From positions 32,508-96,507 of the forward strand of contig JAHEBW010000004.1 of assembly GCA_024642065.1 (NCBI GenBank): 64,000 nucleotides of DNA. Reading direction: 5' to 3'. Positions 20,053-28,956 of the stretch are shown in pieces. Origin of the DNA: Polynucleobacter sp. GTDB lineage: Bacteria; Pseudomonadota; Gammaproteobacteria; Burkholderiales; Burkholderiaceae. The notes under the pieces were generated by a model, which did not search any database, was not told where the DNA came from, and saw only the letters and a list, made by a program, of their open reading frames with translations. Position 1 is the first letter of the stretch. The number at the start of each line of letters is the position of its first letter. The position numbers and the translations under genes were made by a program.

Positions 20053-22921
20053 CGCTCATACCATGCGCCCGTATTCAAACTACCAATCAAAGCTGTTTGC
20101 TACACAACTTACGTTGAGGCAACCAGCTAACAGCATTGACAAGCTCAGTCATGCAATAGCCTCAGCACGAGTTGACTTGAATCCACACCAAGTTGATGCA
20201 GCCTTATTTGCTGTACGCAGCCCACTTAGTAAGGGCGTAATACTTGCTGATGAAGTTGGCTTGGGTAAGACCATTGAAGCAGGTATCGTCATCTCACAAA
20301 AATGGGCTGAACGCAGACGCAAGCTACTAATCATTGCGCCTGCAACGCTGCGTAAGCAGTGGCAGCAGGAGTTGATGGACAAGTTCAACATCCCAAGCAC
20401 TATTCTTGAAAACGGCACCTACAAACAATTAAAAAAAGAAGGCACATTGCTAAGTGGCAATAGCTTGCTTATCTGCTCTTATAACTTTGCGGCATCTAAA
20501 GCCGATGTGCTTGAAGTAGTTGATTGGGATTTAGTTGTTGTTGATGAAGCGCACAGACTGCGAAACGTATACAAGGTTGGCAACAAGATGGCATCTGCAA
20601 TTGCAGGTGTGCTTGCTGATGTGCCCAAGCTTCTACTCACCGCAACGCCATTGCAAAATAGCTTGCTAGAGCTGTATGGGCTAGTAAGCATCATCGACCC
20701 GCATGTGTTTGGTGATATCACATCATTCAAAGAACAGTACGTCCGTGGCGTAAACGAAAACCTGCGTAACTCAAGGCTCAAAGAGCGCATCAAGCCGTTC
20801 TGCCAACGGACGCTTCGTAAGCAAGTTCTTGAGTACATCAAGTTCACGCAGCGTGTGGCGATGACGGAAGAGTTCGTTCCAAGCGATGATGAGCACAGGC
20901 TTTACGAGCAAGTGTCAGCGTACCTTCAACGTGAAAAATTAAATGCACTTCCAAGAAGTCAGCGGACGTTGATGACACTTGTGCTTCGCAAGCTGCTTGC
21001 ATCAAGTAGCTATGCAATTGCTGCAACACTGCAAAAGCTTGTTGAGCGTCTTGAGCACACACAGGCACGCCAAAGTGTTCTTGAATTGTTAGATGGCGAG
21101 ATTGAAGGGCTTGATGAGCTGACTGAAGAAATTGGCGCTGATGCAGTTGAAGAAGCCAGCGGCAAGTTATCAGCAGAAGAATTGCAAGACTTGCGGCTTG
21201 AGCTAGCTGAACTGAGAGACTATGCAAAGTTGGCTAGTGGCATTCGTGATAACGCTAAAGGCGCGGCTTTGCAAAAGGTCTTAGCAACGGCGTTTGAGAA
21301 GCTGCAAGGTATCGGTGCAGCAAAGAAGGCTGTGATTTTTACCGAGTCAACACGCACACAGCGTTACTTGGCGGACTTGTTATCGCAATCTGGTTTTGAA
21401 AACGAGATATGCATGATGAACGGGACAAACACCGACCCGCAATCAAAAGCAATTTACGCTGACTGGGTTAAGAAACACGCTGGCAGTGACAAAATATCGG
21501 GTTCAAAAACAGCCGACATGAAGGCTGCAATTGTTGAACACTTTAGAGACACTGCAACAATCCTAATTGCCACTGAGAGCGCGGCAGAAGGTGTGAACTT
21601 GCAGTTCTGCTCGCTGGTCGTTAACTTCGATTTGCCTTGGAATCCGCAGCGTGTTGAGCAGCGAATCGGTCGCTGTCATCGCTATGGTCAAAAGTTTGAT
21701 GTAGTTGTAGTTAACTTTTTGAACAAACGTAATGCTGCTGACCAGCGTGTATATCAGCTACTTGCCGAAAAATTCAAACTGTTTGATGGTGTTTTCGGCG
21801 CGAGTGACGAAGTGCTTGGAGTAATTGAAAACGGCGTGGACATTGAAAAGCGCATTGCAGGCGTGTATCAAACATGTCGTACAGCTGATGAAATTCAACA
21901 TGCTTTTGATGAAATTCAGCAAGAGCTGGATGAGCAAATTAAGGCTGCACTTGAAACAACGCGCCTAAAGCTTCTTGAAAACTTTGACGAAGAAGTCAAC
22001 GCACGTTTGAAAGTTAGTCACGACCAGACTAAGGCGATACTGGATAAACGTAGCAGCTTGTTACTTATGCTGGCTAAGACAGAGTTAGCAGACATTGCTA
22101 GCTTTGAAGCTAGCGGCACTGTTTTTGACCTACACAGTAGCCCATCTAGCAGTGGCGCGGCAATTGGCACATACAACTTTGATTGGCGGGCTGCTGACAG
22201 CAAAGACCAACACTTTTTTGCGGAAACGAGTCCACTTGCAAGCTGGGTTGTGAGTAATGCGCTTGGACGTGACTTAGACAGCAGCGTTACGCTTGAGCTT
22301 GATTACAAGGCTTACCCTTTCAAAGTTAGTGCGCTAGAGCCATATATCGGTAAGAGTGGCTGGGTTGCTGCTGAGAAGATTACTGTTAGCAGTGTTGAAG
22401 ATGAAGATTTCTTAGCAATCACTGCAATCACAGATAGCGGTGAAGTGCTTGACGCTGAACTTGCTGAACGGTTAATGGCCATACATTGCCCAGCCGTTTC
22501 ATCTTGCCAAGCTCAAACGCCAACTGCACAGCTTGATAAGGCAATTACAAAACAACGCGATGCCGTAGCAAGGCAGCTGGATGAGCGCAATGCGGTTTAC
22601 TTTGACGAAGAGACTGGCAAGCTTGATAGCTGGGCTGATGACTTAAAGTTTGGACTTGAAACTGAAATTAAGCAGCTAGACAAAGACATTAAGGAAGCGA
22701 AGAAAGCAGCCTCTGTGTCAATGTCTCTAGCTTCAAAACTTGAGCATCAAAAGAAATTACGTGAGCTTGAGCAGAGTAGGAATGCAAAGCGTAGAAGCTT
22801 GTATGAAGCGCAGGACAGTATTGACGAACAACGCGATACGCTAATTAAAAAAGTGGAAAAGCAATTGCAATGCACAGTTAAAAACACGAAACTGTTTGCT
22901 GTGAGATGGAGCTTAAAGTAA
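20039..22921 (+). CDS. SNF2-family helicase/translocase of the restriction operon
   Basis: A 960-aa superfamily 2 ATPase. The Walker A region is ADEVGLGKTIEAG (about residues 69-81), the DEAH box VVDEAHRLRN (about 166-175) and motif III LTATPLQNS. The C-terminal helicase lobe (about 430-600) contains AAEGVNLQFCSLVVNFDLPW and RVEQRIGRCHRYGQ. A long charged C-terminal stretch (about 830-945) looks like coiled coil. The RapA/DrmD-like layout suggests a duplex DNA translocase. The ATG overlaps the nuclease gene, with GGAGG directly before it; a second ATG at 20063 is possible. Its stop abuts the methyltransferase start, placing it inside a type III-like operon. Confidence 0.9.
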   Translation: MSKTNAHTMRPYSNYQSKLFATQLTLRQPANSIDKLSHAIASARVDLNPHQVDAALFAVRSPLSKGVILADEVGLGKTIEAGIVISQKWAERRRKLLIIAPATLRKQWQQELMDKFNIPSTILENGTYKQLKKEGTLLSGNSLLICSYNFAASKADVLEVVDWDLVVVDEAHRLRNVYKVGNKMASAIAGVLADVPKLLLTATPLQNSLLELYGLVSIIDPHVFGDITSFKEQYVRGVNENLRNSRLKERIKPFCQRTLRKQVLEYIKFTQRVAMTEEFVPSDDEHRLYEQVSAYLQREKLNALPRSQRTLMTLVLRKLLASSSYAIAATLQKLVERLEHTQARQSVLELLDGEIEGLDELTEEIGADAVEEASGKLSAEELQDLRLELAELRDYAKLASGIRDNAKGAALQKVLATAFEKLQGIGAAKKAVIFTESTRTQRYLADLLSQSGFENEICMMNGTNTDPQSKAIYADWVKKHAGSDKISGSKTADMKAAIVEHFRDTATILIATESAAEGVNLQFCSLVVNFDLPWNPQRVEQRIGRCHRYGQKFDVVVVNFLNKRNAADQRVYQLLAEKFKLFDGVFGASDEVLGVIENGVDIEKRIAGVYQTCRTADEIQHAFDEIQQELDEQIKAALETTRLKLLENFDEEVNARLKVSHDQTKAILDKRSSLLLMLAKTELADIASFEASGTVFDLHSSPSSSGAAIGTYNFDWRAADSKDQHFFAETSPLASWVVSNALGRDLDSSVTLELDYKAYPFKVSALEPYIGKSGWVAAEKITVSSVEDEDFLAITAITDSGEVLDAELAERLMAIHCPAVSSCQAQTPTAQLDKAITKQRDAVARQLDERNAVYFDEETGKLDSWADDLKFGLETEIKQLDKDIKEAKKAASVSMSLASKLEHQKKLRELEQSRNAKRRSLYEAQDSIDEQRDTLIKKVEKQLQCTVKNTKLFAVRWSLK

Positions 22922-24592
22922 ATGACAAAAAAACAAAAACTAGAACTGACGTGGATTGGCAAAGATGATGTTACTAAGTTAGAGCCGCGAATTCTTATTG
23001 AAGATTCGAAGCTGTCTTATCACGCACCAAAACGCCATAGTGAAGATGATCTTTTCGAAAACAAGCTAATTTTTGGTGACAACCTGCTTGCTTTGAAAGC
23101 TTTGGAGCAGGAATTTACTGGAAAAGTGAAATGTGTGTTTATTGATCCACCGTATAACACCGGCTCAGCATTTGAGCACTACGACGATGGCGTTGAGCAT
23201 TCAATGTGGCTTAGTCTTATTCGTGATCGATTAGAAATCATAAAGAGGCTTATGAGTGAGGCTGGCTCGATTTGGATTTCAATTGACGACAATGAAGCGC
23301 ACTACTTAAAAGTACTTTGTGATGAAATTTTTGGCAGAAATAATTTTGTTGCAAACGTTGTTTGGCAAAAGCGTACATCCCCTGACATGCGTGCAACGCT
23401 TGGTGCTGGACACGACCATGTTCTAGTTTATGCAAAAAACTTAATTACTTTTAAAGGGGTGATCAAGAAAATTGCGAAGACAGATGACCAAGCTGGTCAG
23501 TACAAAAATCCTGATAACGACCCATATGGTCCTTGGGTTTCGTCTGATTTCACTGCGCAAGGATTTCGGCCAAATCAAATGTATTCAATAACAACACCAT
23601 CGGGTAAAACATACGTCCCACCTGCTGGAAGATGTTGGAAAAATATTGAATCGGTTTATCAAAGAATGCACGAAGACGGTCGCATGTATTACGGTCGTGA
23701 AGGCGACGCAATGCCGCGTAAAAAAACTTATTTGAATGAGTCGGAGGGCAACACGGCATGGACTTGGTGGCCGAACAGTGAAGTAGGTCATAACCAAGAA
23801 GCGAAAAAAGAAATCAATGCATTATTTGGAGCGGAAAATGCGTTTGATACACCTAAGCCTGAGCGTCTTATTAAACGTATTTTGGAGTTAACAACTGATA
23901 TCGGAGATATTGTTCTTGACTCATTTGCTGGCTCTGGCACTACCGCCGCTGTAGCACACAAGATGAGTAGAAGGTGGATAACAGTGGAACTAGGAGAGCA
24001 CTGCCATACACATGTAATTCCTAGACTTAAAAAAGTGATCGATGGTAATGATGCAGGCGGCATCACAGAAGCAATAGGCTGGACAGGTGGTGGTGGTTTT
24101 CGCTACTACAAACTTGCACCGTCATTGCTTGCGAAAGATAAATGGGACAACTGGGTAATTAACAAAGATTACGATGCAAACATGCTTGCTGCTGCTGTGT
24201 GCAAGCACGAGGGATTTACGTATAGCCCAAGTGAAACTGATTGGTGGGCACATGGTTACAGCACTGAAACCGATTTCATTTACGTTACAACCCAAACGTT
24301 GACAGAAGAGCAGCTACTTGCGCTTAGTGAGGACGTTGGGAATGACCGCACTTTGCTTGTCTGCTGTGCAGCCTTCAAAGCTAGTTCAGCAATGCTAAAT
24401 GACAAGCTATCAAACTTAACTCTCAAGAAGATGCCACATGCACTTCTATCAAAGTGTGAGTGGGGTAAAGACGACTACAGCTTGAATATTTCTAAGTTGC
24501 CAGTCGCAGACCATGATGATGTGGAACAAGAAGTTTCAACAAAAAAGAAGACAGCTAAAAAAGAAGCTGACTTATTTGGCGAAGAATCGTGA
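22922..24592 (+). CDS. Type III Mod-like DNA N6-adenine/N4-cytosine methyltransferase
   Basis: The 556-aa enzyme has the catalytic DPPYNTG (motif IV, about residue 75) before the AdoMet-binding DSFAGSGTTAAVAHK (motif I, about 332-346). That order places it in the beta group typical of type III Mod subunits. The intervening 120-300 region is the likely target-recognition domain. About 380-540 may be partner-binding, ending in a Lys-rich tail. The ATG follows the SNF2 stop with no gap, and its end overlaps the Res gene by 4 nt. It probably protects host DNA and gives the nuclease its sequence specificity; the recognition site cannot be predicted. Confidence 0.92.
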   Translation: MTKKQKLELTWIGKDDVTKLEPRILIEDSKLSYHAPKRHSEDDLFENKLIFGDNLLALKALEQEFTGKVKCVFIDPPYNTGSAFEHYDDGVEHSMWLSLIRDRLEIIKRLMSEAGSIWISIDDNEAHYLKVLCDEIFGRNNFVANVVWQKRTSPDMRATLGAGHDHVLVYAKNLITFKGVIKKIAKTDDQAGQYKNPDNDPYGPWVSSDFTAQGFRPNQMYSITTPSGKTYVPPAGRCWKNIESVYQRMHEDGRMYYGREGDAMPRKKTYLNESEGNTAWTWWPNSEVGHNQEAKKEINALFGAENAFDTPKPERLIKRILELTTDIGDIVLDSFAGSGTTAAVAHKMSRRWITVELGEHCHTHVIPRLKKVIDGNDAGGITEAIGWTGGGGFRYYKLAPSLLAKDKWDNWVINKDYDANMLAAAVCKHEGFTYSPSETDWWAHGYSTETDFIYVTTQTLTEEQLLALSEDVGNDRTLLVCCAAFKASSAMLNDKLSNLTLKKMPHALLSKCEWGKDDYSLNISKLPVADHDDVEQEVSTKKKTAKKEADLFGEES

Positions 24593-24600
24593 GAGCCAAC

Positions 24601-27357
24601 ATGACAGCCTTCTACAGCCTTAACGAACAATCCAAACGCAGTGTGAACGCTATCAGTTCACGCCTTAGCCTTCGTCAACCTCAACGCGACAGCCTTGAAA
24701 TATTGGCTCACATACTTGAACTGAATCCGCCGGTAAAAGGTGGAGACTTAGTGGCTGAACTCGCTAAGGTGCAAGAGGCATATCCAAATGTTGTTAGCTT
24801 TGATCGTGAGTTTGTATCGCTTTGCTTTGCACTAGCTACGGGCGTTGGTAAAACACGCTTGATGGGTGCATTTATGGCATTGCTGTACACGCAATACGGT
24901 GTTCGCAACTTCTTTGTGTTGGCACCTAACTTAACTATTTACACCAAGCTGATTACTGACTTTTCGCCAGCGTCATCCAAATACGTACTGAATGGTCTAC
25001 AAGAGTTTGCCAACAATCCACCACTTGTTATTACCGGTGACAACTACGATAGCGGGATTGACGTAGGCAGTGGCAGGCTGAATCAAGACGAAGTGACTAT
25101 CAACGTCTTCAACGTTGCCAAGATAAGCAGTGAGGTGCGTGGGGGGAAAGCGCCACGTATCAAGCGCCTAAGCGAATACATCGGGCAAAGCTACTTTGAG
25201 TACCTAGCTAGCTTGGAAGACTTGGTGATGATTATGGACGAGAGCCATCGTTATCGCGCTAGTGCAGGCTTCAAGGCAATTAACGAATTGAAGCCAATGC
25301 TTGGGTTGGAGTTAACTGCAACACCGCAAATTGAAAGTGGCACGACACCAGAACGTTTCAAGAATATTATTTACGACTATCCGTTAGCAAACGCTATTGC
25401 CGATGGCTTTGTCAAAGAGCCAGCTGTTGCGACTCGTGAAGACTTTAATGCAGATAACTACGGTGAAGAAGAGCTTGAGGATTTGAAAATTCGTGACGGC
25501 GTAGTTGTTCACGAAGACACAAAGATTGAACTTGCAACATTTGCACGTAATCACAATCTGCCAATCGTCAAACCGTTCATGCTTGTTGTGGCTAAAGATA
25601 CAGCACATGCCGACAACATTGTTGAACGAATTAAGCGCGATGATTTTTTTGGCGGACGTTACAAAGATAAAGTGATTACTGTTCACTCAAACCAAAAAGG
25701 CACAGAGAGTGACGAGACAATTGCACGTTTGCTAGCAGTTGAAGACCCTAACGAGCCAACTGAAATTGTTGTACACGTAGACAAGTTGAAAGAAGGCTGG
25801 GATGTTCGTAATTTGTACACCATCGTTCCGCTTCGTGCTGCAAATTCATCAACGCTAGTTGAGCAAAGCATTGGGCGAGGTTTGCGTTTGCCCTACGGTA
25901 AGCGAATGGGTGTTGCAGCGGTAGATCGATTAACTATCGTGGCGCATGACAAGTTTGATGCAATTATTAACGAAGCTAACAAACCAAACTCCATCATTCG
26001 CTCAGTCATTCGGATTGGCAAAGACGTTAGTTTGGTTGGCAAAAAAGCTGTCACTGTTACCAACACTGCCATCGAGCAGCTTATTGGTCGTCCCATAGTG
26101 CAACCAGTGCCAGAACAACAATTTGAGTTGGGCGTGCAGGAGAAACCTGTACTCACAACACGCGAAGAGCAAACTGTTGTGAATTTGATTGTTGAGGCTA
26201 TCAAAGAAAATGAACGTAGGGTTTCGGATGTTCCAAACCTCGAAGCACTTATAAAACCAGATGTGCAAGAGCGCATTGCTAAAAAAGTCACTGCGGCGTA
26301 CGAGACAACTTATCAGCCTGCGCAAGCTGAGTTTGCTGAAACAAGCACTAAGCCAGATATCGCAGCTATTGTCAAAGACAGCTTGCGGCGCTACTTGGAC
26401 TTGAACATCGGCATACCTCGTATCAGCGTGAGACCTAAAGGTACTGTTCGCACAGGCTTTAAAGATTTTGAGCTTGATACAAGTGCAATCAATCAACAGC
26501 CCGTTGACCAAAACATTCTGATTCAACTCCTACGCACAAGTGACAGGGAGCGTATTCACGCAGATTTAGCATACGCAACCGAAGATAGATTTGAGGACTA
26601 CATCGTTCGTAATCTCGTTGACTTTGATGACATTAGCTACGATGAACACGCAGACATTTTGTATAAATTGTCTAGTCAAGTTGTGTCAAAGCTTAGAAGC
26701 TACTTGGACACAGACGAAGAGGTACTAAACGTTATCCAGTTCAACCAGCGTCAGTTTTCAACATACATCCATTCGCAGATGCAAAAGCATTGGTGGCAGG
26801 AGGCTGATGAAGGCTACGAAGTAACTGTGAGTCGTGGCTATCAAACGTTTACCGATACAAGCTATTCAGCTGATGGCGATGAAAAGCTACGTAACGTGCA
26901 TCAACCACTGGCAACTGGTGAGCGTGACAGGATTGGCGGCATGTTGTTTGGTGGCTTTGAACGTTGCTCATATCCAGTCCAAAAATTTAGTAGTGACAGC
27001 GAACGTATGTTTGCCAGTTTGCTTGAGAAAGACTTAGATACCAAGAAGTGGTTTAAGCCTACTCGCGACCAGTTTGCAATTAGCTATCGGGATGCAAATG
27101 GCAGCACTGCAACGTACGAGCCTGACTTTGTTGTTGAGACAGCTACGCACAAATACATCATCGAGCCGAAGCAAGCTAGCTTGATGAACGACCCTAACGT
27201 GCAAGCTAAAAAGAGTGCAGCAGTTACATGGTGCCAAAACGCCACTGAACACGAACTTAAAAATGCTGGAAAAGAATGGCGTTACGTTCTTATCCCGCAC
27301 ACAGCAATTCTTCCAAGCGCAACATTAAGTGGTTTGGTTCAGCAGTACAAGGGGTAG
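24601..27357 (+). CDS. Type III Res-like helicase-endonuclease
   Basis: About 918 aa from the ATG at 24601; a GTG at 24589 overlapping the methyltransferase stop is equally possible. It is an SF2 helicase with ATGVGKTRL (about 78-86), the DEAD-like box IMDESHRYRA (about 211), LELTATPQI and the motif VI-like EQSIGRGLRLP (about 420). A C-terminal PD-(D/E)xK nuclease site reads PDF near 840 and IIEPKQ near 854. This is the type III Res layout: ATP-driven translocase plus nuclease acting with Mod. It is the last gene of the five-gene operon and lies 16 bp before the right 21-bp inverted repeat. Confidence 0.9.
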   Translation: MTAFYSLNEQSKRSVNAISSRLSLRQPQRDSLEILAHILELNPPVKGGDLVAELAKVQEAYPNVVSFDREFVSLCFALATGVGKTRLMGAFMALLYTQYGVRNFFVLAPNLTIYTKLITDFSPASSKYVLNGLQEFANNPPLVITGDNYDSGIDVGSGRLNQDEVTINVFNVAKISSEVRGGKAPRIKRLSEYIGQSYFEYLASLEDLVMIMDESHRYRASAGFKAINELKPMLGLELTATPQIESGTTPERFKNIIYDYPLANAIADGFVKEPAVATREDFNADNYGEEELEDLKIRDGVVVHEDTKIELATFARNHNLPIVKPFMLVVAKDTAHADNIVERIKRDDFFGGRYKDKVITVHSNQKGTESDETIARLLAVEDPNEPTEIVVHVDKLKEGWDVRNLYTIVPLRAANSSTLVEQSIGRGLRLPYGKRMGVAAVDRLTIVAHDKFDAIINEANKPNSIIRSVIRIGKDVSLVGKKAVTVTNTAIEQLIGRPIVQPVPEQQFELGVQEKPVLTTREEQTVVNLIVEAIKENERRVSDVPNLEALIKPDVQERIAKKVTAAYETTYQPAQAEFAETSTKPDIAAIVKDSLRRYLDLNIGIPRISVRPKGTVRTGFKDFELDTSAINQQPVDQNILIQLLRTSDRERIHADLAYATEDRFEDYIVRNLVDFDDISYDEHADILYKLSSQVVSKLRSYLDTDEEVLNVIQFNQRQFSTYIHSQMQKHWWQEADEGYEVTVSRGYQTFTDTSYSADGDEKLRNVHQPLATGERDRIGGMLFGGFERCSYPVQKFSSDSERMFASLLEKDLDTKKWFKPTRDQFAISYRDANGSTATYEPDFVVETATHKYIIEPKQASLMNDPNVQAKKSAAVTWCQNATEHELKNAGKEWRYVLIPHTAILPSATLSGLVQQYKG

Positions 27358-27373
27358 GCACTGAATTTATCTG

Positions 27374-27394
27374 AAGTGTTACTTAAGTAACGCT
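27374..27394 (-). repeat. 21-bp inverted repeat, right boundary of the restriction cassette
   Basis: Exact reverse complement of 19153-19173, centred on GTTACTTAAGTAAC (27378-27391). It lies between convergent genes (Res stop at 27357, small gene end at 27450), so it is not in a promoter position. Confidence 0.85.
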
Positions 27395-27449
27395 GGAGGT
27401 GCAAAGTGATGTGACGCAAACGTAGCTAAATCATTAGCTTCCACAAAAG

Positions 27450-27617
27450 CTATTGCACATAGACAACAGCACCACGCTTATCTACTACTCGAACCAACAA
27501 AGCGCCACGCTGCTTCTTTTGCATTGCACTTGAGATTGCTGTGGACTCAGTACCGTATTTCCCAAGGGTTGTCCATGATTCGTAGGGGCTGCGTGTTTTG
27601 TATTGTGCTTTGAACAT
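27450..27617 (-). CDS. Small conserved island protein, function unknown
   Basis: 55 aa from the ATG at 27617 (MFKAQYKTRSPYESWTTLG...); a GTG at 27701 would add 28 residues, and neither start has a strong ribosome-binding site. The body PYESWTTLGKYGTESTAISSAMQKKQRGALLVRVVDKRG looks like a folded alpha/beta mini-domain and resembles small plasmid or island proteins I have seen, but I can name no family. It converges on the restriction operon. Real-gene support comes from protein-like composition rather than a known domain. Confidence 0.55.
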   Translation of the reverse strand: MFKAQYKTRSPYESWTTLGKYGTESTAISSAMQKKQRGALLVRVVDKRGAVVYVQ

Positions 27618-27801
27618 GTTGTATTTACATTCAGTAAGCGAACCGCAGTTCGCCGTGTCTCTGCAATTTTCACTCGCTAGCTCTTTCGCATTGCTTCGCA
27701 CTTTTCTTTTTCTTTGAATTTTTAGAGAAAGCTATGCTATTACTGCATGTCATGAAGCAGCTGAAGTGTTAATAAGCAAGTGAACTAAGGCTCTAGCTTG
27801 C

Positions 27802-28317
27802 TCAAGCTTGTGATGGAATATACGTGGAGTTAATGTCTAAGCCTAATTGTTCGTGAAGTTTGTTTTCGTTGTGCCCGTAGTGCATCCAGCCTATGTTTTC
27901 AGTATCTGCTTTTTGCAGCCATATGCTTTTATTTGATTGCTTTGCCTTAGTTACCCATAGTTCTCTAAATACAGTAATCATGTCTTGCTCTGTGATGCTT
28001 GCTGGAATGTTGCCAAATGCAAAGTGATAGTGGATTGTGCTTGTGGACCTGTTTAGTTTGCCTGTGTGCAGATGGCTGATGACGAGCGGGTTGTTTGAAT
28101 GTGCGCTATTGGTTAAGCCTTTGTGACCATTAAAAAATTGAACTAGCTTGCGTGAGAAGAATTTGCCTGTTTTTTTAGCATTCAAAATCATGCCGTAAAT
28201 TTGTTTGTCTGTTTTGTTGTAAATGTGCATGTGTGTATGCCCAACTGCTACCCACTGTATTCGGTCGCTATGAGGTAAAGCAATTAGATTGTCCGAGTAG
28301 TTTTCATTGTTTTGCAT
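27802..28317 (-). CDS. Putative HUH-type replication or relaxase-like protein
   Basis: 171 aa, no confident family. Features resemble small rolling-circle replication proteins: IHYHFAFGNIP gives an HUH-like His-Tyr-His (residues 96-98), a WxxK-containing segment follows (W121), and GWMHYGHNEN holds a Tyr (147) where the nucleophile would fall. An upstream His-rich strand (AVGHTHMHIYN) could be motif 1. It is divergent from the DUF6641 gene across 137 bp containing a palindrome. If correct, it may nick DNA to replicate or mobilise the excised island. The Tyr context is atypical, so the protein could be inactive or unrelated. Confidence 0.45.
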   Translation of the reverse strand: MQNNENYSDNLIALPHSDRIQWVAVGHTHMHIYNKTDKQIYGMILNAKKTGKFFSRKLVQFFNGHKGLTNSAHSNNPLVISHLHTGKLNRSTSTIHYHFAFGNIPASITEQDMITVFRELWVTKAKQSNKSIWLQKADTENIGWMHYGHNENKLHEQLGLDINSTYIPSQA

Positions 28318-28356
28318 ATGCAGTTATTTAGCTCACTGATATGAAAATCCATTAGT

Positions 28357-28383
28357 TTTGGCCTAGGCCTACTTAGTGCCAAA
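28357..28383. repeat. Palindrome and stem-loop upstream of the HUH-like gene
   Basis: TTTGGC (28357-28362) pairs with GCCAAA (28378-28383) and encloses most of the perfect palindrome GGCCTAGGCC (28360-28369). It sits 40 bp upstream of the putative HUH gene start, where a nicking origin could lie. The function is a guess. Confidence 0.4.
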
Positions 28384-28386
28384 CTT

Positions 28387-28425
28387 TTCGGTTGTCCACG
28401 ATGTGTCACGAACATAAATTAGTGA
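28387..28425 (+). promoter_or_regulatory. Putative promoter of the DUF6641 gene
   Basis: TTGTCC (28392-28397) is followed, 17 nt later, by TAAATT (28415-28420), about 35 bp before the gene's ATG. The 12-bp TTCGGTTGTCCA (28387-28398) containing the -35 recurs at 29143-29154 upstream of the DUF6876 gene. Confidence 0.5.
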
Positions 28426-28454
28426 CGCCCTGTTAAACACGAAAGGACAACACA

Positions 28455-28892
28455 ATGGCAACACTAGCTTCTCTCAAACTCGTAGCGGCAAAGAAGCCAG
28501 CAAACATGCCCCCAGCAAGCCAGCGCCGTAACAAGCTGTTGGCTAAGCTGGAGCAGCAAATTCACCTTGCTACTGCGCACAATCAAGGCGAGACTTATGC
28601 GCCAATGCACGTTAAGACTACTACCAATGCAGCTGGTGAACGAGTGCAGGTCAGTCAGCCAAAAAAAATCAAGCCATGGTGGTTTGTCAGCGAGAGTGGC
28701 AAGGTCTGCATTGCTATTCGATATGGCGCAAAGGTCATTGAACTGGCAAAAGGCAAAACAGCCATTGAAGTTAGCAACCCAGCAGCACTTATCGAAGCAC
28801 TCGATGCCGTTAAGGTTGCTGTGCAAGCTGGTGAACTAGATGCACAACTTGAAGCAGCCAGCATGAAGTTACGAGAAGGCTTTGTTAAGTAA
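28455..28892 (+). CDS. DUF6641 family protein
   Basis: 145 aa, recognised as DUF6641, a family found on islands and plasmids with no known function. It starts MATLASLKLVAAKKPANMPPASQRRNKL. The centre has KIKPWWFVSESGKVCIAIRYGAKVIELAKGKTAIEV, a likely beta-rich domain, and a C-terminal helical part (AGELDAQLEAASMKLREGF). The ATG is preceded by AAAGGA. No catalytic residues stand out. It heads a short run of three small plus-strand genes at the distal end of the island. Confidence 0.72.
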   Translation: MATLASLKLVAAKKPANMPPASQRRNKLLAKLEQQIHLATAHNQGETYAPMHVKTTTNAAGERVQVSQPKKIKPWWFVSESGKVCIAIRYGAKVIELAKGKTAIEVSNPAALIEALDAVKVAVQAGELDAQLEAASMKLREGFVK

Positions 28893-28899
28893 TGCGAAT

Positions 28900-28950
28900 G
28901 AGTGCTGTCGTTTCAAGCGCCAGCACTCCCCACTAAATACTGTGGGAGGG
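28900..28950 (+). promoter_or_regulatory. Overlapping alternative hairpins before the 50-aa gene
   Basis: GAGTGCTG/CAGCACTC (28900-28907, 28921-28928) can form one stem. CTCCCCAC (28926-28933) can instead pair, with one bulge, with GTGGGAG (28942-28948), which includes part of the GGGAGGGG ribosome-binding site. The two stems share CTC, so they are mutually exclusive. This is a possible translational switch or attenuator. Confidence 0.4.
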
Positions 28951-28956
28951 GTAACC

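Noticed and set aside
26002..26526. Minus-strand open frame of 174 codons inside the Res gene
   Set aside because: Cys/Phe/Leu-rich composition typical of an antisense shadow; the plus-strand Res helicase is clearly coding there.
19238..27357. Assignment of the restriction-like operon to DISARM or BREX
   Set aside because: SNF2 and methyltransferase genes are shared with DISARM, but drmA, drmB and drmC are missing; no BrxA/B/C/Z-like proteins are visible for BREX.
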